Shown piece by piece: positions 1 to 4,760 of a stretch of DNA of 7,056 nt. The notes below the pieces were generated by a model. That model saw only the letters and a list, made by a program, of their open reading frames with translations, was not told the DNA's origin and did no database searches. The position numbers and the translations under genes were made by a program. The DNA comes from JAJNBK01 sp035642715 (GTDB lineage Archaea; Thermoproteota; Nitrososphaeria; Nitrososphaerales; Nitrososphaeraceae). The stretch is from the NCBI GenBank assembly GCA_035642715.1, contig DASQRW010000100.1, positions 1 through 7,056 of the forward strand. The letters run 5' to 3'. How positions within the stretch are numbered: position 1 is the stretch's first letter; every line of letters begins with the position of its first letter.

Positions 1-49
1 TCTGATGGGTATACGAGTTTTCAAGAGAAAGGATAACAACATTTTTTTT
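1..49 (+). other. possible 3' end of an upstream gene plus oligo-T run
   Basis: A plus-strand frame is open from base 1 and ends at a TAA at 34-36 (eleven codons, ending ...SFQEKG). Eight consecutive T residues follow at 42-49, and further T-rich sequence runs to about 65. Archaeal transcription ends at oligo-T tracts, so this would fit the tail and terminator of a gene lying left of the window. Eleven codons are too few to identify a protein, and a second frame is open to about 78, so the coding part is a guess. Confidence 0.25.
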
Positions 50-106
50 CGATCTTATTTTATTATTCCTAGGAGTTAAATTTTCAGAACGTACTTAGAA
101 AAAAGT

Positions 107-281
107 ATGAATTTCCTCCAATCATCCAACACATATCGAAAATATAAACTAGACAAAAAAAGAAGATCCAGACTTACTTGAATTGGCAAAGATTGTAAGA
201 TGGGAGCCGATCGGCCAAAATACCGCTCTGCTCTTAATCCACACAATCGTCAGGTTTATTTGTAATAGCTATAGACCTTAA
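107..281 (+). pseudogene. small unknown gene broken by a 1-nt indel in an A7 tract
   Basis: From the ATG at 107 the frame reads MNFLQSSNTYRKYKLDKK and then runs into a stop at 177-179. If one A is removed from the seven-A run at 155-161 the frame continues as EDPDLLELAKIVRWEPIGQN and on to a TAA at 279-281, giving 57 residues. The second part has protein-like composition (DLLELAKIV, WEPIGQNTALLLIH), and the shift falls in a homopolymer, the commonest place for indels. I do not recognise the family. A weak AT-rich TATA-like stretch (75-83) lies about 28 nt before the ATG. It may be a decayed gene, an assembly error in an intact gene, or only the segment 162-281 may be real. Its stop faces the response-regulator gene, with a hairpin between them. 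Confidence 0.35.
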
Positions 282-292
282 GATTAACAGTT

Positions 293-314
293 CAAATAGT
301 CACACTATTATTTG
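293..314. terminator. hairpin between convergent genes
   Basis: Bases 295-300 (AATAGT) pair with 304-309 (ACTATT) around a three-base loop, and flanking CA and TG extend the stem past a small bulge. The hairpin lies between the plus-strand frame ending at 281 and the minus-strand response regulator ending at 363, where a two-way terminator or 3' end would be expected. The stem is AT-rich and short, so the assignment is tentative. Confidence 0.3.
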
Positions 315-362
315 AGTATAATGCAATTAAATAGACAAATTGAAATAGTTCAGTGAATGTTC

Positions 363-482
363 CTACTCTAACTCTGCCTTTATTCTATTTACCAAATAAT
401 CTATTGTAACAGGCTTTTTTATAAAACATCCCACACTTAATGTTGGATGCACTTCTCTTAATGCTTCTATGTTTGTTTCTCC
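363..482 (-). pseudogene. response-regulator C-terminal part, displaced into another frame
   Basis: Read on the minus strand from 482, this segment gives 39 residues: GETNIEALREVHPT, then LSVGCFIKKPVTIDYLVNRI and KAELE, with a TAG at 363-365. It is the missing end of the receiver domain encoded upstream. FIKKP carries the conserved lysine and proline of strand 5, followed by helix 5. The upstream frame ends ...CFITA, where strand 4 should continue into this segment. The join needs removal of the two bases GA at 483-484 (GCA-GA-GGA on the minus strand), consistent with a duplicated AG/GA dinucleotide. With the correction the gene encodes 155 residues, a normal length for a single-domain receiver with an N-terminal extension. 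Whether this is mutation, an assembly error or recoding cannot be told from the sequence. Confidence 0.7.
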
Positions 483-832
483 TCTGCAGTAATAAAGCAA
501 ATCTTAACATTAACATCAAATTTTAATATCTGTGTGCATAATTCAAAACCATTCATTTTTGGCATATTGATGTCAATTAGTAGTAGATCATAAAAGTTTG
601 GCTTGAAGTTTGATAGTGCTTCTAACGGATCATTATATGAGTATACTTCAAATCCTTTGTCTTCCAAACCTATACTGAAGACTGTGGCAACATCAGGATC
701 ATCATCTACAATTAGGATTATTTTGGAAAATGGTTTTTCTTTAATAGTGATATCAGTAGTTTCATTCTGTGAAGTAGAGTTGGTAAGTGGATAATGAGGA
801 TTACCAATATTATTAGTGATTGTATTGTACAA
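467..832 (-). CDS. response regulator receiver-domain protein, truncated by a frameshift
   Basis: This is a CheY-like phosphoacceptor domain, the output half of a two-component system. It has no DNA-binding domain, as is common for thaumarchaeal single-domain regulators. After a 35-residue polar N-terminal extension the domain begins at KIILIVDDD, with the acidic pocket at D43-D45. The phospho-acceptor is D87 in LLLIDINMPKMNGFEL, and T115 is the strand-4 hydroxyl residue. The open frame then ends at residue 121, six residues after T115, without the strand-5 lysine. Lysine and helix 5 are found at once in another frame (363-482), so the gene carries a 2-nt insertion at 483-484. The start is a TTG at 830-832; the frame is closed upstream by a TAG at 848-850 and contains no earlier ATG, so the true start is unsure. 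No histidine kinase lies in the window. As written, the product could not fold as a complete receiver. Confidence 0.8.
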   Translation of the reverse strand: MYNTITNNIGNPHYPLTNSTSQNETTDITIKEKPFSKIILIVDDDPDVATVFSIGLEDKGFEVYSYNDPLEALSNFKPNFYDLLLIDINMPKMNGFELCTQILKFDVNVKICFITAEEKQT

Positions 833-887
833 AGTGAGATTAACTAACTAGTTGTTATCAGGTTTGTCGATTTCGTTAACTTTAAGT

Positions 888-918
888 GTTTCATCTCTAT
901 GTGAGTTGAAGTTGTCGT
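888..918 (+). repeat. first copy of a dispersed short repeat
   Basis: GTTTC (888-892), TATGTGAGTTG (898-908), AA, then GTTGTCGT (911-918). The same blocks recur in the same order at 4732-4768. An 11-base match alone could arise by chance in AT-rich DNA; the ordered flanking blocks make it more notable. Confidence 0.35.
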
Positions 919-1174
919 TATAATGCCTATCATCATCATTCAATACATTACCTTTCGTCGTATTACTAGTTTACTAAGTACCTCTTACGATAAATCATAA
1001 CATATAATTGTCTTTTCTTTTTGTTCCTTTATTCCTGTTCCTGATTGTTTTCCTTTTCTCTATGCGACGGCATGAGAGCTTTTTGATGTGATTATTTATA
1101 TAAATAAAATCTCTATGATTTATCCTTTGCTGTATTATTACCTAGTAAGTATTTGCTACTTGCTGCTACTGCTA

Positions 1175-1279
1175 TTACCGCTTTGTCTGGTAGAACCACA
1201 GCGCTTGTCTAAAAGCATCCAGTTGATCATCATATGGCACAATATCCTTTTGAAGTGCTAAATTTGAAATAATCTCACT
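1175..1279 (-). pseudogene. C-terminal remnant of an unknown protein
   Basis: A 34-codon minus-strand frame, closed at 1280-1282 and ending at a TAA at 1175-1177, contains DIVPYDDQLDAFRQALWFYQ and ends TKR. It has no start codon. The run DDQLDAxRxALW resembles the C-terminal DD-containing helix of large-terminase and related RNase H-fold nucleases, but the similarity is short and from memory. The best reading is the tail of a gene whose front has been lost. A chance frame remains possible. Confidence 0.25.
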
Positions 1280-1445
1280 TTATCCAGTTTTAATTTACAC
1301 CCTCACACAGACACACCAGTGTTTACTCTTTGATATTATGTATAAATATACTTTAGAATCTGAATTAAATAATATATTTGATGCATATTTTATTTATTTA
1401 TACAATAATATGGACTATACCTCTCAGAATTATTATCAACAGTCC

Positions 1446-1455
1446 TTATAAAATA
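1446..1455 (+). promoter_or_regulatory. TATA box of the cupredoxin-like gene
   Basis: TTATAAAATA is centred 27 nt before the A of the ATG at 1478. This is the normal distance from an archaeal TATA box to the transcription start, so the mRNA would begin at the start codon with no leader. No Shine-Dalgarno sequence precedes the ATG, which fits. This supports the chosen start. Confidence 0.65.
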
Positions 1456-1477
1456 TATTGACTCGGATGATTGTGAG

Positions 1478-2329
1478 ATGTATAATGATAATAATCTGTT
1501 GTTCAAAATAGCATTTACCATAATAGGAGTATGGCTACTAACTTTATCGGTAGGACAAGGATGGAATAACGCATATAGTCAAACCATTGAAACAAATGTT
1601 ATTTCTAATGCTGAATCTGTATTCAAGTCAGAGTCAATGACATTACCTAGCTCATTACTAGCAGCAGAAAATGCGATCGTAATGGTGTTTATACCAAATG
1701 AAGCACATGAGAGTCTGGAAGATGAAAGACATAAGCTGATTACAGATCATAATCCTTACTTTATTCCAACTAATCTAATAATTCCACATGGAACTGCTAT
1801 ATCGTTTATTAATGCTGATGCTCCATGGGATACACCTAATCCACATACCATTTACATAAAAGATAGTAGTGGAGATACTGTTTATTCTACTGAAGTTTTG
1901 CAATATACAAACAGTTCAGAACCAAAAATCCTAGATGTTGGAAAATATACTATGATAGATAGTGAGAATGAATTTATGAAAGGAACCATAACAGTAACAA
2001 CGGCTCAAAAGTCTATTGTCAGTAGTAGCAATAGTCTTATAGTGGGCGGATTTTACACACCAACTAATCAAGTAGAGAATAAGGAAGATAATGATGGAGT
2101 ATTTCATCCAGGCTGGCTGAATTATTATAACGAAGAGTTTCCGAAAAATGGATTTAACATATTAAGTGAATATAATTTCCACTATGCTATTTGTGATTAC
2201 TGTCCAGCTGGATATTGGCCTGACAATAAAGCAGGTGATCATACATTGATAATTTATAGCACTGATCAACCATTTTCAGTTGCAGTTGATAAATTAGAAA
2301 AAATGATAAAAGATAATGTATACATCTAA
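1478..2329 (+). CDS. secreted cupredoxin-like protein with a degenerate copper site
   Basis: The 283-residue product starts with a signal peptide or membrane anchor (residues 7-34: one Lys, then IAFTIIGVWLLTLSVGQG, possible cleavage after AYS34) and should act outside the cell. Residues 66-175 look like a cupredoxin beta-sandwich: an AIVMVFIPNEA strand, PTNLIIPHGTAISFINAD, and NPHTIYI placing H123 where the first copper histidine normally sits, ending in FMKGTITV with M167. The usual loop with Cys and His before that Met is replaced by GKYTMIDSENEF, so two type-1 copper ligands are absent. Electron transfer through a blue copper site is therefore doubtful; other metal binding is possible (H77, H85, D90, H91, H104). 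Residues 186-283 form a second domain with a C239-x2-C242 pair flanked by H235 and H255 that I cannot assign. Thaumarchaea carry many secreted cupredoxin-like proteins. The gene appears monocistronic. Confidence 0.75.
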   Translation: MYNDNNLLFKIAFTIIGVWLLTLSVGQGWNNAYSQTIETNVISNAESVFKSESMTLPSSLLAAENAIVMVFIPNEAHESLEDERHKLITDHNPYFIPTNLIIPHGTAISFINADAPWDTPNPHTIYIKDSSGDTVYSTEVLQYTNSSEPKILDVGKYTMIDSENEFMKGTITVTTAQKSIVSSSNSLIVGGFYTPTNQVENKEDNDGVFHPGWLNYYNEEFPKNGFNILSEYNFHYAICDYCPAGYWPDNKAGDHTLIIYSTDQPFSVAVDKLEKMIKDNVYI

Positions 2330-2605
2330 TAATTCTTTGTTATGGTGTATGTATGTTTTAAATGGTAAATGTTGCAATAATTTGATTTTATGTCCTTAGG
2401 TTTGGTCATTCCCACTTCTGCGAAATTACCTTCATTACCATCACCATCAGATTCAAAATCGCCTGTCACTGCATCTCCACCTCTCCTCCCTCTCTCTACC
2501 AGCTTCTGCAGATTCCAATGGTAACGCCATTAAGACTATCGATGCTGCCAAAATAGTTGCCAACATAATGGCTGCAATTGCTGTTTTTTTTGATTTGTTG
2601 GAAAC
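2326..2605 (-). pseudogene. decayed gene for a small secreted protein
   Basis: The minus strand from 2605 reads xSNKSKKTAIAAIM, then LATILAASIVLMALPLESAEA: a basic start, a 20-residue hydrophobic core and an AEA cleavage site, a textbook signal peptide. The first codon is GTT at 2603-2605, just after a TAA, so the start is missing. Alternatively the ATG at 2617-2619 reaches this frame if one A is added to the A8 run at 2583-2590. After the signal peptide the frame continues as GREREERWRC and stops at 2453-2455. A +1 shift in the GA-rich tract (about 2480-2500) restores a Gly/Asp-rich mature part, RRGGDAVTGDFESDGDGNEG, then NFAEVGMTKPK, open to a TAG at 2326-2328 that overlaps the cupredoxin stop. 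A TATA-like run (2633-2645) sits upstream. I do not recognise the mature part. The signal peptide is convincing; the 3' limit is not. Confidence 0.5.
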
Positions 2606-2632
2606 TTATAGTAGGTCATACTACATACAAGT

Positions 2633-2645
2633 TATTTATAATATA
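2633..2645 (-). promoter_or_regulatory. TATA-like box upstream of the decayed secreted-protein gene
   Basis: On the minus strand this reads TATATTATAAATA. It is roughly 17-22 nt from the ATG at 2619 and about 32 nt from the signal-peptide frame that begins at 2605. It suggests that the frame was once an expressed gene. Confidence 0.35.
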
Positions 2646-2671
2646 CTTTTACTTTAGGGAAATGAGATCAA

Positions 2672-2710
2672 TTTTGCTCTAGAAATCAACAAAAATATTT
2701 CAGAGCAAGA
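2672..2710. repeat. strong inverted repeat (hairpin)
   Basis: TTGCTCT (2674-2680) pairs with AGAGCAA (2702-2708), and GAAAT (2682-2686) pairs with ATTTC (2697-2701), leaving one bulged A and a ten-base loop. A T-A pair and a T-G pair extend the base. At about 14 pairs, this is the strongest hairpin I saw in the window. It lies upstream of the minus-strand TATA box at 2633-2645 and beside the repeats at 2714-2757. It could be an operator, a terminator or part of a structured RNA. Confidence 0.55.
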
Positions 2711-2713
2711 ACC

Positions 2714-2757
2714 GTGCGATTTTCTTGCACCGTGCAATTTTCCTGTGCGATTTTCCT
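2714..2757. repeat. three 13-bp direct repeats
   Basis: Copies of GTGCRATTTTCYT lie at 2714-2726, 2732-2744 and 2745-2757. The last two abut; the first is separated by five bases. ACCGTGC also occurs at 2711-2717 and 2729-2735. The spacing resembles a regulator-binding array or the remains of a short tandem repeat. On the minus strand the unit GAAAAT-GCAC also yields a 21-codon frame (2700-2765, MNIGKSHRKIARCKKIARFL), which I take to be a by-product. Confidence 0.55.
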
Positions 2758-3112
2758 ATGTTCATCCTATTTTTCTGATGGTCATATTCTTGTCGATAAA
2801 GAGCTTTAATAAAACTAAAAGCTACGTTGACAATTGGGAAATAGTGTTATCTTTTTATCTTTACTTCCATCATCAACAGCAATTTTAATAGTTATATTCT
2901 CTATTGATTATTGTTGTTGATTCAAATATATATGAAGAAAAACGCTATGCATGCTACGAGTCAAGTCTGAATAAAAAATTATATATATATATTTATTATT
3001 ACAAGTGCTTAAAACCTTGCTTTAGAGCTAATCCAACTACTAACGATTCTCTCTTTTATCTACCACATATCCATAAATCCTGCACCACCAACAATTATTT
3101 CCCCAAAATAAT

Positions 3113-3157
3113 CCCCCTATAAACCCCCCTATAACAATAGAGATAATTAAAAAGTTA
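3113..3157 (+). promoter_or_regulatory. tandem C-run/TATAA repeat and TATA region upstream of the universal stress gene
   Basis: CCCCCTATAA occurs twice, at 3113-3122 and 3125-3134, exactly 12 bases apart and about 50-70 nt before the ATG at 3185. A plainer A+T-rich TATA candidate (TTAAAAAGTT, 3148-3157) is centred about 32 nt before the ATG, which would give a very short leader. The G+C-rich tandem element stands out in AT-rich DNA and could be an activator or operator site, though no binding protein is known to me. Confidence 0.4.
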
Positions 3158-3184
3158 ACAAATAGACAATTAGATATAATATAT

Positions 3185-3649
3185 ATGTCTACTAAAACAA
3201 AAAAAGGAGCATTTTCAAAAATATTGGTTGCAATAGATGGTTCAGAATCATCTCTAAATGCAACAGATTACGCAATAGAAATGGCAAAGAAAGATGGCGC
3301 TCAAGTAATAGCATTGACTGTCAATCGTATTCCATTGTCTTCATACGGCCTGACAACTCCTCAAGGTGAATTAAAGCAGCCAAAAGAGAGAGAAGAGCTG
3401 CTTGAATCCAAGCAATGGTTTGATAAGCTTAAACAAAATGCAAACCAAAACAATATACAATTAAAAACAGAGGTTATTAGCAGTCAGATGTCTGTTGAAG
3501 GAACAATAGTAGAATATGCAGAATCTGAAGGTATTGATTTGATAATAATAGGAACAAAAGGAAGTTCAGGTCTCAAAAAAATGTTGCTTGGAAGTGTTGC
3601 ATCAGGAGTAGTTAGTTATGCAACATGTCCTGTAATGGTAGTAAAGTAG
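3185..3649 (+). CDS. universal stress protein, UspA family
   Basis: This 154-residue cytoplasmic protein is a single Usp domain with the Rossmann-like alpha/beta fold; family members dimerise and many bind ATP. Strand 1 is KILVAIDGSESS, with D18 at the nucleotide-binding position. The C-terminal ATP motif G-x2-G-x9-G-S is complete: G123, G126, G136 and S137 within GTKGSSGLKKMLLGS. The final strand is CPVMVVK. Length is typical for a single-domain member. An ATP-binding rather than non-binding subtype is inferred from the intact motif. Such proteins are thought to help cells through starvation, oxidative or other stress; no specific partner can be named here. The ATG at 3185 is the first in frame after a short basic tail (MSTKTKKGAF). 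Pyrimidine-rich sequence downstream separates it from the convergent minus-strand gene at 3700-3861. Confidence 0.93.
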   Translation: MSTKTKKGAFSKILVAIDGSESSLNATDYAIEMAKKDGAQVIALTVNRIPLSSYGLTTPQGELKQPKEREELLESKQWFDKLKQNANQNNIQLKTEVISSQMSVEGTIVEYAESEGIDLIIIGTKGSSGLKKMLLGSVASGVVSYATCPVMVVK

Positions 3650-3667
3650 TTAGGATATACACACCTA

Positions 3668-3690
3668 TTATCTTTTCTTCTTCTTATCCT
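3668..3690 (+). terminator. pyrimidine-rich 3' end of the universal stress gene
   Basis: TTATCTTTTCTTCTTCTTATCC begins about 20 nt after the stop at 3649. T-rich runs of this kind are typical archaeal transcription ends. It also lies just past the stop of the convergent gene at 3700. Confidence 0.4.
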
Positions 3691-3699
3691 TCACTATAT

Positions 3700-3861
3700 T
3701 CAATTAGTTAAAGTATGCTCATTTAATGGTTCTTTATTCTGCCTTTTCTTGATTATTGGATTTTTGTCCTTATCTCTTCTTTCAGTATACCATAAAACTC
3801 CAAGAACTCCCAGTGTTCCCGCAAGAACTCCCAGGCTGACTCCAAGACATTCTGATGTCAT
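3700..3861 (-). CDS. small single-pass membrane protein, 53 residues
   Basis: From the ATG at 3859-3861 the minus strand encodes MTSECLGVSLGVLAGTLGVL, then GVLWYTERRDKDKNPIIKKR and a polar tail ending EHTLTN, with a TGA at 3700-3702. Residues 5-25 form one hydrophobic, glycine-rich helix with repeated LGVL units and GxxxG spacings, which favour helix packing. It is followed at once by Tyr-Thr-Glu-Arg-Arg and a highly charged tail, so the tail should face the cytoplasm by the positive-inside rule. A TAA lies two codons upstream, fixing the ATG. A TATATATAT box (3873-3881) is about 18-20 nt before the ATG, slightly closer than usual. I do not recognise a family. A hydrophobic core, a basic flank and an in-frame ATG and stop make a real gene likely; it overlaps a plus-strand open frame that looks spurious. 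Confidence 0.6.
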   Translation of the reverse strand: MTSECLGVSLGVLAGTLGVLGVLWYTERRDKDKNPIIKKRQNKEPLNEHTLTN

Positions 3862-4040
3862 GATTTATGTAAATATATATAGAAACACTAATTCTTTAAG
3901 TTTATGGCAAAATGACAGACAATTATGGGCTATCCTGAACATTACAAAAATACTCGTATTAGAAAAAGTACTGGTATGGATCTACATCTGTGCCACTGTT
4001 AAGACTTGTTTTTAATGCTAATATTGGCAACACTCTTGGA

Positions 4041-4100
4041 AAAGGTGAAGGAGGAGGAGGAGGAGAAGAGAAAGGACAAGAAGAAGAAGGAGAAGAAGCA
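4041..4100 (+). repeat. polypurine GGA/GAA low-complexity tract
   Basis: About 60 bases are almost all A and G, including five GGA units in a row near 4050-4065 and several GAA/GAAG units, interrupted by single pyrimidines such as the C of GGACAAG. Such tracts arise by replication slippage and can adopt triplex structures. No function is visible. Confidence 0.6.
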
Positions 4101-4202
4101 CTAGTAGAATAACTAATATATCATAACTATAAGTCTCGTCCAAAGAGCCATTTTGTTTTAATTTTGAGTTAGTGGCATTAATGTTGAATTAAAATATATA
4201 CA

Positions 4203-4208
4203 TATAAA
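4203..4208 (+). promoter_or_regulatory. TATA box of the CoA-binding gene
   Basis: TATAAA, preceded by more TATA-rich sequence (4193-4200), is centred about 25 nt before the A of the ATG at 4230. This is consistent with a leaderless transcript and supports that start. Confidence 0.55.
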
Positions 4209-4229
4209 GCATTAATTAATATTTATTCA

Positions 4230-4646
4230 ATGAATACTGATACACATTCAGCATCAGATATACGAAAAATCTTAGAGCAAAAAAATATTGCAGTAGTAGG
4301 AATGTCAAAAAATGAGGGAAAGCCTGCTCACTTTGTGCCCAAGTATCTTATTGAACATGGATATAACGTTATTCCAGTAAATCCAACCATAACAGAAGTG
4401 CTTGGAAGAAAATCATATCCATCCATAGCAGATATACCTGATAATGTAGATGTAGTTGATGTTTTTAGAAGATCAGAAGATGTACCACCTGTAGTAAATG
4501 ATGCTATCAACAAAAAGGGAATAAAAGTAATTTGGATGCAATCAGGTATATACAATGAAGAAGCAGAGAGGAAAGCAAAAGAAAATGGCATAGATGTTGT
4601 TTTCAATAGATGCATGATGGTAGAGCATAATCGGCTCTTTGATTAA
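4230..4646 (+). CDS. CoA-binding protein (CoA_binding_2 / YccU-like)
   Basis: This 138-residue stand-alone Rossmann domain is of the kind found at the front of NDP-forming acyl-CoA synthetases and as free-standing YccU-type proteins. Residues 11-28 (IRKILEQKNIAVVGMSKN) hold the first strand and the nucleotide-binding turn with G24. KYLIEHGYNVIPVNPT (38-53) carries the conserved NPT. DVVDVFRRSEDVPPVV (74-89) is the family signature, VIWMQSGI is the fourth strand, and FNRCMMVEHNRL is the typical end with C128 and H133. Family members bind CoA; a role in protein CoA modification or CoA sensing has been proposed but the reaction is not established, and no catalytic domain is attached here. Full length for the family. 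It is downstream of, and on the same strand as, the universal stress gene, with its own promoter. Confidence 0.9.
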   Translation: MNTDTHSASDIRKILEQKNIAVVGMSKNEGKPAHFVPKYLIEHGYNVIPVNPTITEVLGRKSYPSIADIPDNVDVVDVFRRSEDVPPVVNDAINKKGIKVIWMQSGIYNEEAERKAKENGIDVVFNRCMMVEHNRLFD

Positions 4647-4682
4647 TAATAACAAACATATTCTTATCTGCATAGGGAGATC

Positions 4683-4760
4683 TTGAAGATCTTCAAAAAG
4701 TTTGATTTATAGTATTTGAATTGTTGTTATTGTTTCTTCATTTTTATGTGAGTTGTTTTT
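4683..4760 (+). terminator. 14-bp palindrome and T-rich 3' region of the CoA-binding gene
   Basis: A perfect palindrome TTGAAGATCTTCAA lies at 4683-4696, 36 nt after the stop, within overlapping GATCTTGAAGATCTT repeats. T-rich sequence with two T5 runs (4741-4745, 4756-4760) follows. The T runs would serve as the archaeal terminator; the palindrome may add a hairpin or be a protein site. Confidence 0.4.

Larger units (their letters stand above)
833..1477. other. long intergenic region with gene remnants
   Basis: No complete gene is visible. On the minus strand a symmetrical TATA box (TTTATATAAATA, 1095-1106) lies about 27 nt before an ATG at 1071-1073, but that frame (MPSHREKENNQEQE) stops after 14 codons. 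A one-base shift would carry it 11 codons further (NKGTKRKDNYML). Another short minus-strand frame rich in Asp and Asn ends at 849-851. These may be fragments of one hydrophilic leader once linked to the response regulator, but that is only a guess. 1009-1060 is pyrimidine-rich on the plus strand. A remnant at 1175-1279 and a promoter at 1446-1455 are listed separately. Confidence 0.4.
2330..3184. other. long intergenic region before the universal stress gene
   Basis: The interval holds the decayed secreted-protein gene (2326-2605), the hairpin and repeats (2672-2757), a second weak inverted repeat (AGCTTT 2802-2807 with AAAGCT 2818-2823), an AT dinucleotide run (about 2982-2994) and the promoter area of the universal stress gene. 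A 30-codon minus-strand frame at 2815-2907 (...ITIKIAVDDGSKDKKITLF) has protein-like composition but no start. Another broken hydrophobic frame lies at 3060-3156. No intact gene is visible. Confidence 0.45.
3862..4229. other. intergenic region with a purine tract and the CoA-binding gene promoter
   Basis: No gene is supported between the small membrane protein and the CoA-binding gene. The segment contains a purine-rich tract (4041-4100) and AT-rich promoter DNA before 4230. A plus-strand frame without ATG, ending at a TAA about 4111, reads through the tract as a Gly/Glu-rich tail. The opposite strand reads as a Ser/Pro-rich one. Both are driven by the simple repeat. Confidence 0.4.

Noticed and set aside
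603..794. Plus-strand open frame of 63 codons
   Set aside because: It lies wholly antisense to the receiver domain and its sequence is the mirror of conserved codons there.
2714..2757. CRISPR-like array
   Set aside because: Repeat units are only 13 bases with spacers of zero to five bases, so it is not a CRISPR array.
2700..2765. 21-codon basic peptide frame on the minus strand (MNIGKSHRKIARCKKIARFL)
   Set aside because: It is generated by the 13-bp repeats; no promoter at the right distance was seen.
2815..2907. Minus-strand 30-codon frame with ITIKIAVDDGSKDKKITLF
   Set aside because: Composition is protein-like but there is no start codon, promoter or continuation; too short to call a remnant with confidence.
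2904..3122. Plus-strand open frame of 72 codons (Tyr/Ile-rich)
   Set aside because: It is driven by an AT dinucleotide run, has no recognisable domain and no ATG start, and runs into the promoter region of the universal stress gene.
3749..4015. Plus-strand open frame of 88 codons
   Set aside because: It has a TTG start and repetitive PRTPSVP composition that is the complement of the Gly/Val-rich helix encoded on the minus strand at 3700-3861; the rest is low-quality AT-rich sequence.
3966..4111. Plus-strand frame ending in a Gly/Glu-rich tail
   Set aside because: No ATG, and the tail is simply the translation of the polypurine repeat; the opposite strand is also open as a Ser/Pro-rich frame.
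4328..4615. Minus-strand open frame of 95 codons
   Set aside because: It is antisense to the CoA-binding gene, whose family signature is clear on the plus strand.
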